Below, in pieces: positions 36,153-41,750 of a stretch of DNA of 41,750 nt. Within the stretch, counting starts at the first letter, position 1; the number at the start of each line of letters is the position of its first letter. Source of the stretch: Acidobacteriota bacterium (GTDB lineage Bacteria; Acidobacteriota; Terriglobia; Acidiferrales; UBA7541); NCBI GenBank assembly GCA_021818865.1, contig JAKASX010000023.1:1-41750 (forward strand). Reading direction: 5' to 3'. The notes under the pieces are model-generated. The model was not told the DNA's origin and ran no database searches. It was given only the letters and a program-made list of their open reading frames with translations. The translations under genes were made by a program, and so were the position numbers.

Positions 36153-38993
36153 ATGGAATTTGAAGAGATAGGCGAACGCGTAGCCGAGTTTTTCGTCGGC
36201 AACAAACACGAACGGGAAATCAAGAAGCTGCAGCCGCACGTCGCGCGAATCAACGCGCTCGAAGCGGAGATGCGGCAGCTTTCGGACGAGCAACTGCGGG
36301 CGAAAACGGACGAATTTCGCGCGCAGGTGGCCGAGCGGACGAAGGACCTGCCCACCGATACGCCGCAATTCATCCATCAACTGCAGGACGCACTCGACGA
36401 GGTGCTCGAGCCGGCGTTCGCGGTGGTGCGGGAGACGGCGCGGCGGAAGCTGAACATGCGGCATTTCGACGTGCAGCTGATCGGCGGCATGGTGCTGCAC
36501 GAAGGCAAGATCGCCGAAATGAAGACGGGCGAAGGCAAAACGCTGGTGGCGACGCTGCCGGCGTATTTGAACGCGCTGGCCGGGCGCGGCGTGCACATCG
36601 TGACGGTGAACGACTACCTGGCGCGGCGCGACGCCGAATGGATGTCGCCGATTTACCGGACGCTTGGGCTGAGCGTGGGAGCGATCACGCACGATCTGGA
36701 CGACGCGCAGCGGAAAACGGCCTACAACGCCGACATTACCTACGGCACCAACAACGAATTCGGCTTCGATTACCTGCGCGACAACATGAAATACGACCTG
36801 GCCGATTGCGTGCAGCGCGGCCATCATTTCGGGATCGTGGACGAAGTGGACTCGATCCTGATCGACGAGGCGCGCACGCCGCTGATTATTTCCGGCCCGG
36901 CCGAGGAATCGACGGAAAAGTATTACCGGATCGATAAGGTGATTCCGAAGCTGATCCGGGATATTGACTACACCGTGGAGGAGAAGCACAAGGCGGTGAC
37001 GCTGACCGAAGAGGGCGTTTCGAAATGCGAGCGCCTGCTCGGGTTCGAAAACCTCTACGATCCGCAGAACATCGAGACGATCCACCACGTCTATCAGGCG
37101 CTCCGCGCGCACGCCCTGTTCAAGCGCGACGTGGATTACGTGGTAAAGAACGGCGAAGTGGTGATCATCGACGAATTCACCGGGCGCGAAATGCCGGGCC
37201 GGCGCTGGTCGGACGGGCTGCACCAGGCGATCGAGGCGAAGGAAGGCGTGAAGATCGAGCGGGAAAACCAGACGCTCGCGACGATCACCTTCCAGAACTA
37301 TTTCCGCATGTACAAGAAACTTTCCGGAATGACCGGAACGGCGGAAACGGAAGCGGCGGAATTCCGCAAGATTTATGGCCTTGAAGTGGCGGTCATTCCA
37401 ACGAACAAGCCGCTGACGCGCTTGGAAGCGCCGGACGTGGTCTACCGCACGGAGAAAGAGAAGTGGGAAGCGGTGGTCAACGGGATCGTGCAGGAAGACG
37501 GCACGAAGACGGCCGGCCTCCGCCAGCTGTGGGAAAGCGGGCAGCCGGTGCTGGTGGGCACGATTTCGATCGAAAAATCCGAAAAGCTTTCCGAACTGCT
37601 GAAACGAGCCGGAATCCCTCACCAGGTGCTGAACGCCAAGGCGCACGAACGCGAAGCGAAAGTGATCGCGCAGGCGGGACGCAAGCACGCGCTCACCGTG
37701 GCGACGAACATGGCCGGCCGCGGCACCGACATTCTGCTCGGCGGGCATCCCGAATCGCTGACGCGCGAGCACTGCCTGAAAAACAAGCTGGCGATGCCGT
37801 ACGCGGCGGCGGGACCGTTGGTGGGCGTCGAGGGGGAAGCGACGGGAACGGTTTTGTTCCAGCACGAAGGCCGGATTTACCAAGTGCCGCAGGAGCACTG
37901 GAAGCCGGTCTACGACCAATTCGCCGAGGAATGCCGGCTGGAACACGACGAAGTGGTGGCGATGGGCGGGTTGCACGTGCTCGGGACTGAGCGGCACGAG
38001 GCGCGGCGCATCGATAATCAGCTGCGCGGGCGCGCCGGCCGTCAGGGCGATCCGGGATCCTCGCGATTCTTCCTTTCGCTCGAAGACGACCTGCTGAGGA
38101 TTTTCGGCGGCGACCGGATCAAGGCGCTGATGTGGCGGCTCGGAATGAAGGACGGTATCCCGATCGAATCGAAGCTGATCAGCAAGCGGATCGAGAACGC
38201 GCAGAAGGGCGTGGAAGCGCAGAACTTCGAGGCGCGCAAACACTTGCTCGAATACGACGACGTGATGAACAAGCAGCGGCAGACGGTTTACGACATCCGC
38301 CGCGCCATCCTCGAAGGGAAGGACCAGAAGGATTACGTACTGTCGGTGGCGGAGGACATCGCCGGGGAACTGGTGGAAATGCAGTGCCCGCGCACCGAAC
38401 ATCCGTCGAAATGGGACGTCCAGCAACTGGCGAACGAGACGTTCAATCAGTACGGAATCGACATGAAGGGCCTGGTGCCGAACCTGGAGGACGCCGGCCA
38501 CGAGCAGATTCTGGGCGCTCTGGTGGACGGGGTGAAGGCGAAATACGAGGAAAAAGAGAAGCTCTTCGGCGCGGAGATGATGCGCTGGCTGGAACGGCAC
38601 ATCATTCTGGATATCGTCGATGGACAGTGGAAAGACCACCTGCTCACACTCGACCATTTGAAGGAAGGGATTGGGCTGCGCGGCTACGGGCAGAAGGATC
38701 CGCTGATCGAGTTCAAGAAGGAAGCGTTTGTCCTGTTCGAGGACATGATGAACCGGATCGACACCGAAACGGTCCGCTTCCTCTTCCTGATGCAGCCGGC
38801 CAAACCCGAGGAGCAGGCGCAGCGCATCGAGCGGAAACAGCGGCGAGCGCAGCAGGAGCTGCAATATTCGGCCGGAGCTGGTCAGCAGGAAGCGCCGCAG
38901 CCGGTGCGCGCCGGAGCGAAAATCGGCCGGAACGATCCTTGTCCCTGCGGTTCGGGAAAGAAATTCAAGAAGTGTTGCGGGAAGGCGGCCTGA
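36153..38993 (+). CDS. secA: Preprotein translocase ATPase SecA
   Basis: A 946-residue motor that drives unfolded preproteins through SecYEG. The ATG at 36153 is preferred because SecA homology begins at [20 protein letters not shown], with AAGAGG close upstream; the frame continues to 35958 without homology. Walker A is MKTGEGKT (123-130), DEVD is at 230-233, and the preprotein cross-linking domain follows. The second motor domain has [18 protein letters not shown] and [20 protein letters not shown]. The C-terminal zinc-binding SEC-C motif [13 protein letters not shown] (for SecB or ribosome contact) is complete. Nothing unusual in length. Confidence 0.98.
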   Translation: MEFEEIGERVAEFFVGNKHEREIKKLQPHVARINALEAEMRQLSDEQLRAKTDEFRAQVAERTKDLPTDTPQFIHQLQDALDEVLEPAFAVVRETARRKLNMRHFDVQLIGGMVLHEGKIAEMKTGEGKTLVATLPAYLNALAGRGVHIVTVNDYLARRDAEWMSPIYRTLGLSVGAITHDLDDAQRKTAYNADITYGTNNEFGFDYLRDNMKYDLADCVQRGHHFGIVDEVDSILIDEARTPLIISGPAEESTEKYYRIDKVIPKLIRDIDYTVEEKHKAVTLTEEGVSKCERLLGFENLYDPQNIETIHHVYQALRAHALFKRDVDYVVKNGEVVIIDEFTGREMPGRRWSDGLHQAIEAKEGVKIERENQTLATITFQNYFRMYKKLSGMTGTAETEAAEFRKIYGLEVAVIPTNKPLTRLEAPDVVYRTEKEKWEAVVNGIVQEDGTKTAGLRQLWESGQPVLVGTISIEKSEKLSELLKRAGIPHQVLNAKAHEREAKVIAQAGRKHALTVATNMAGRGTDILLGGHPESLTREHCLKNKLAMPYAAAGPLVGVEGEATGTVLFQHEGRIYQVPQEHWKPVYDQFAEECRLEHDEVVAMGGLHVLGTERHEARRIDNQLRGRAGRQGDPGSSRFFLSLEDDLLRIFGGDRIKALMWRLGMKDGIPIESKLISKRIENAQKGVEAQNFEARKHLLEYDDVMNKQRQTVYDIRRAILEGKDQKDYVLSVAEDIAGELVEMQCPRTEHPSKWDVQQLANETFNQYGIDMKGLVPNLEDAGHEQILGALVDGVKAKYEEKEKLFGAEMMRWLERHIILDIVDGQWKDHLLTLDHLKEGIGLRGYGQKDPLIEFKKEAFVLFEDMMNRIDTETVRFLFLMQPAKPEEQAQRIERKQRRAQQELQYSAGAGQQEAPQPVRAGAKIGRNDPCPCGSGKKFKKCCGKAA

Positions 38994-39010
38994 GCTGGGA
39001 GGCTTGAGGT

Positions 39011-39946
39011 TTGGGCGGCGCAGAGCCATCCAAGACGGGCTGGACGGCGGTCGCCGAGGCTCGTCCCGGGGATTTTGCGTCATCCGAGGATTACGGCCGC
39101 TGGTGCGCGGAACAGCTGGAGCGGGGAAACGTTCTGCTGTTCCCTTCCGAGTCTTTTTCAATTGCCGCCAGCGACCGCGATTTCCTGCTGCAACAGCGAC
39201 AAACTTCCGCCGGATACCATAAAAACATCGCTTACCGGCCGGTGAACGACCGGCTGACCGGGCTCGAATCGGCGCAGCCGGCCGATGCGGAACGGCTGCG
39301 GCGGATTCTGGGCGATTTTTCGCGCGACGCGACGCGATTTGTGAATCAGACGCTTGCGCCCTACGCGGGCAAGATCCGGCTGGATTTCGCCAGTTTCCGG
39401 CCGCTCGAAGAGCAGGGGCGGGCGCTGCGGAAGCGGGCGCGGAACGATCTGCTTCACACCGATGCGTTTCCCACGCGGCCGACGAACGGCGACCGCATTC
39501 TGCGCTTTTTCGTGAATTTGAATCCATCGGTGCCCCGGGTATGGATCACTTCGGAGACGTTCGAGCCGCTTGCCGGGCGCTACGGCGGCGCGGCGGGACT
39601 CGGAGGCGTGGCGCGAGCGGCGCGGAGCGGGACGGCGCGCGCGATGCGGAATCTGTGCCGGGCGTTGGGATTCACGGTGCGTTCGCCCTACGACCGCTTC
39701 ATGCACGCGTTCCACAACTGGCTGAAGGAAAACGATGAATTTCAGCAGCATTGCGAAAAGCGGCGGTCGGAATTCGGGCCGGGAGCGGTCTGGATGGTTT
39801 ATACGGACATGGTGAGCCACGCAGTGCTGAGCGGGCAGTATGCGATGGAGCAGACTTTTCTGGTTTCGCGCTCGGCGATGCTGGATCCCGCCAGTTCGCC
39901 GGCCGGCGTGCTCGAACGGCTTTGCGGCGCGCGCGTTACCGACTGA
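39011..39946 (+). CDS. Kdo 3-hydroxylase-like Fe(II)/2-oxoglutarate dioxygenase
   Basis: A 311-residue protein resembling KdoO of Burkholderia and Yersinia, which hydroxylates Kdo sugar in the LPS inner core to give Ko. Key residues match the dioxygenase pattern: His149 and Asp151 in LLHTDAFPTRPTNGDRILRF, distal His270 in MVSHAVLSGQYAMEQTF. The preceding GYHKNIAYRPVNDRLTGLES and DFASFRPLEEQGRALRKRAR also fit my memory of the family. The TTG at 39011 has GGGAGG eight bases upstream. It follows secA by 17 bases and is probably read through from it. If correct, this organism's LPS contains Kdo that can be 3-hydroxylated. Confidence 0.82.
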   Translation: MGGAEPSKTGWTAVAEARPGDFASSEDYGRWCAEQLERGNVLLFPSESFSIAASDRDFLLQQRQTSAGYHKNIAYRPVNDRLTGLESAQPADAERLRRILGDFSRDATRFVNQTLAPYAGKIRLDFASFRPLEEQGRALRKRARNDLLHTDAFPTRPTNGDRILRFFVNLNPSVPRVWITSETFEPLAGRYGGAAGLGGVARAARSGTARAMRNLCRALGFTVRSPYDRFMHAFHNWLKENDEFQQHCEKRRSEFGPGAVWMVYTDMVSHAVLSGQYAMEQTFLVSRSAMLDPASSPAGVLERLCGARVTD

Positions 39947-40009
39947 CGGCGCGGCGCGACGAGCGACTCCCACCTTTCCGCCATTTTGCTTCCGCTTTCG
40001 GCCGCAGGC

Positions 40010-41452
40010 TCAGTTTTCCGGTTGGACGATGCGGCCGGCGAGGATTTCCGGCTGGTTCGTCGAGGTGTTGAAGAGCAACAGGCCGGCGATGTGGAGATCG
40101 GTGCCGGAATTGATGCTGCCAAATCCCGCGAGATTTTCGAGTTCTGTGGTGAAGATGGATGTCTGGACGGTTTGAACGGTTACGGGATTCGGCAAGAGCA
40201 CGCCCTGGAGGCCCAGCGGATCGAAAGCGAAGGTGCCGGAAGAGCCGACGGTGGAAGCGGCCGTGCCGGCGAAGCCTTGAATGCCGAGAACGACGTGAGT
40301 GGGTGTGAACGTGTTGGTGCCGCCGCTCGTCGAGAGAGTGCCGCCGATCGCGAGCGCCTGGCCGGGAACGATCGTGCAGGAGCCGAAACCCGTGTTGAAG
40401 AGCGAGCCGAGCCAGTCCTTGTGGCCGACCCAATAGGTTTCCGTGCCTTGGAGCTGGATGGTGGCGATCTGGCCGCTCGTGAACGAAGAGCCGGTCGTGC
40501 CGGGGATGGCCGAGCGAACGAGAATCTGAACCTGCGGCATGCAGGTGGTAGTGGAGGAATTGGCTGGCGGATTGACAAAGGTGACCAAGCCGGTGACGAC
40601 GAATTTGTCGGGGATGACGTCGATTTCGCGGGCTTTCACCTGGAGCGTGGCGGGATCGATGACCGCCTCCTCGATATTCACAATGTCGTTCGTGTTGAGA
40701 GTGGAAAAGCTCTGGCTGGAGGGTTCCCACTCTGTGGAACTATCCGTTTCAACGGTGAACTGGCGGCCGCCAGGACCCTGCATCACGAATGTGCCGCCGG
40801 AACCGAGGCTCACGACGCCGCCGCGGAGATCGTCCACTTCCATCTTCGCCTGCTGAGGATCGACGAAGTTGAAGCGGATGTAGGGCGTCACTTCCACCGT
40901 GTTGCCGCCGGTGACAACGATTTGGCCGTTTGAAACGGGGATGGATTTGCCGAGGCGGAAATCGAGGAGCAATCCCATCACCTGGGACTGACCGACCGAG
41001 AGCGGCTGGGAAAAATTGACGGTGACGCTCATCGTACTGAATGCCGCCGTATAGTTTTGAATCGAAGGCGCGGTCGAGGGCAAGCCGGAGGTATCGAGGA
41101 CGGCGAGGGTGCCATTGCCGCCGAGTGTGATCGTGGCGGACGTGTAGGTGCCGGGCTGGACCGGCTTGATATCGAGCAGCGTCTGAAGACCGAGCAGGCG
41201 CGCGAAATCGATCGTCTGCGGCGTATCCATCACCGAGACGCCCGATTGGCCGTTGCCGGAAAGCGTGATGCCGGAGATCGGAACCTGAAACGAGACGACG
41301 CTCGAGAGCGTCGGACTATCCGTGCCCATGACGACAATGGTCCCGCTTGAAGGGTTGGACGAGAAGGCCACGGAAGTCGAACCGTTGCACGCGCTCATCA
41401 GAACCGAAGCCAGAAACGCCGCGACTGCCAGTACCCAACCGTTTTTCCGCAT
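40010..41452 (-). CDS. DUF4382-like lipoprotein with DUF5666-type repeats
   Basis: A 480-residue exported lipoprotein. The signal peptide ends in a lipobox, LMSAC, with lipidated Cys22. The first domain (about 36-190: GTIVVMGTDSPTLSSVVSFQ, LLDIKPVQPGTYTSATITLG) matches the DUF4382 pattern. The remainder consists of repeated beta segments of DUF5666 type (GTFVMQGPGGRQFTVETDSS, ATLQVKAREIDVIPDKF, VTGLVTFVNPP). Such surface lipoproteins are abundant in acidobacteria; their function is unknown. The codon-poor, Ser/Thr/Gly-rich composition is normal for them. It converges with the Kdo hydroxylase gene 63 bases away. Confidence 0.8.
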   Translation of the reverse strand: MRKNGWVLAVAAFLASVLMSACNGSTSVAFSSNPSSGTIVVMGTDSPTLSSVVSFQVPISGITLSGNGQSGVSVMDTPQTIDFARLLGLQTLLDIKPVQPGTYTSATITLGGNGTLAVLDTSGLPSTAPSIQNYTAAFSTMSVTVNFSQPLSVGQSQVMGLLLDFRLGKSIPVSNGQIVVTGGNTVEVTPYIRFNFVDPQQAKMEVDDLRGGVVSLGSGGTFVMQGPGGRQFTVETDSSTEWEPSSQSFSTLNTNDIVNIEEAVIDPATLQVKAREIDVIPDKFVVTGLVTFVNPPANSSTTTCMPQVQILVRSAIPGTTGSSFTSGQIATIQLQGTETYWVGHKDWLGSLFNTGFGSCTIVPGQALAIGGTLSTSGGTNTFTPTHVVLGIQGFAGTAASTVGSSGTFAFDPLGLQGVLLPNPVTVQTVQTSIFTTELENLAGFGSINSGTDLHIAGLLLFNTSTNQPEILAGRIVQPEN

Positions 41453-41625
41453 GGTTTTTCCTCAAAATTCTGTCTTAAGCAAAGATGGCGTGTCGGTATC
41501 CTCCAACGTAGGGCCAAACACGCCACGAGGAGGAAAGTTGCGCCGGCCGGCGCCCTGGGTCAAACGGTAAACACCTGCGAAGCCCCGGTCGCGCGAAACA
41601 GCGTCGCCCGGAGGGGTTTGGTCCT

Positions 41626-41750
41626 AGCAGGCTGCTGAAAAATCCGGAAATTGTGTAACGGAGCAGCTTCGAGTGCGTCCAACCGTGCATGCGAGGAAAC
41701 GATCAGCAGCAAAATCACGTGTTCAGTTATCTGTCGCCGGAGCAGCGGGT
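41626..41750 (+). mobile_element. Left end of an insertion sequence, cut by window edge
   Basis: TAGCAGGCTGCTGAAAAA at 41626-41643 looks like the terminal inverted repeat of IS5/IS1182-group elements as I remember them. Transposase coding begins 46 bases inside. The right end and target-site duplication are off the window. Confidence 0.6.
41689..41750 (+). CDS. Transposase N-terminus, partial
   Basis: Only twenty codons and two bases are visible: MRGNDQQQNHVFSYLSPEQR and onward. The FSYLSPEQRV start is typical of DDE transposases of the IS1182/IS5 type, where it is followed by P.DHPLR. The remainder lies beyond the right edge, so whether the element is intact cannot be said. Confidence 0.7.
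   Translation, partial: MRGNDQQQNHVFSYLSPEQR

Noticed and set aside
35844-39527. 1227-codon open frame on the minus strand across secA
   Set aside because: It mirrors the secA codon pattern, has no domain, and overlaps SecA motifs on the other strand along its full length.
41475-41690. 71-codon minus-strand frame between the lipoprotein gene and the insertion sequence
   Set aside because: No ribosome site or motif, and it runs through the putative terminal repeat of the insertion sequence.

Overview
The window looks like a piece of chromosome from a Gram-negative, GC-rich bacterium, most likely an acidobacterium. This placement is inference from several signs: the run tig-clpP-clpX-lon-rho, a small basic protein with an AARKKIADAQRARWAK-type tail, a DUF4382-type lipoprotein, palindromic CAGGC..GCCTG intergenic repeats, and a Kdo-hydroxylase-like gene that implies an LPS outer membrane. 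No rRNA or other strict marker is present, so the phylum is not proven.

Layout. (1) 1-975: N-terminal part of a secreted GH27 alpha-galactosidase, cut by the left edge. (2) 1241-4515: an accessory islet with visibly lower GC. It holds three unknown membrane-associated proteins, a frameshifted gene remnant, two diverged tandem copies of a short minus-strand coding unit and a small unknown gene, and it abuts tRNA-Lys(CTT). (3) 4734-11190: a minus-strand metabolic block with a secreted esterase, an M20 peptidase/deacylase, an MFS transporter tightly linked to a GMC oxidoreductase, and a DHH phosphoesterase. (4) 11477-17255: an orphan Flp pilin, a secreted protein of unknown function, tRNA-Leu(TAG), the small basic protein, a GT39-type membrane glycosyltransferase and a SulP/STAS anion transporter.

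(5) 17476-24737: a plus-strand proteostasis and transcription block. Trigger factor, ClpP, ClpX and Lon handle folding and degradation of new proteins, followed by Rho. A sigma70-like promoter precedes tig. (6) 24819-31384: a minus-strand block read hisS, aspS, an unknown gene, mutL, cmk. The last four are packed within a few bases of each other and are probably one transcript. A pair of palindromic repeats sits between hisS and aspS. (7) 31470-34725: gamma-carbonic anhydrase, an isoprenylcysteine methyltransferase-like membrane protein, the Mrp/ApbC Fe-S carrier and a universal stress protein. (8) 34955-39946: a coiled-coil protein with a short J-domain-like segment, SecA, and a Kdo hydroxylase homologue, all on the plus strand. 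(9) 40010-41452: a large DUF4382-like lipoprotein. (10) 41626-41750: the left end of an insertion sequence with the first codons of its transposase.

Most of the window is core housekeeping DNA. The least explained parts are the islet next to tRNA-Lys with its tandem coding repeat, the extra segment inside HisRS, the unknown gene locked between aspS and mutL, the J-like protein before secA, and the leader of rho. No CRISPR array, rRNA, phage cluster or recognisable defence system was seen.
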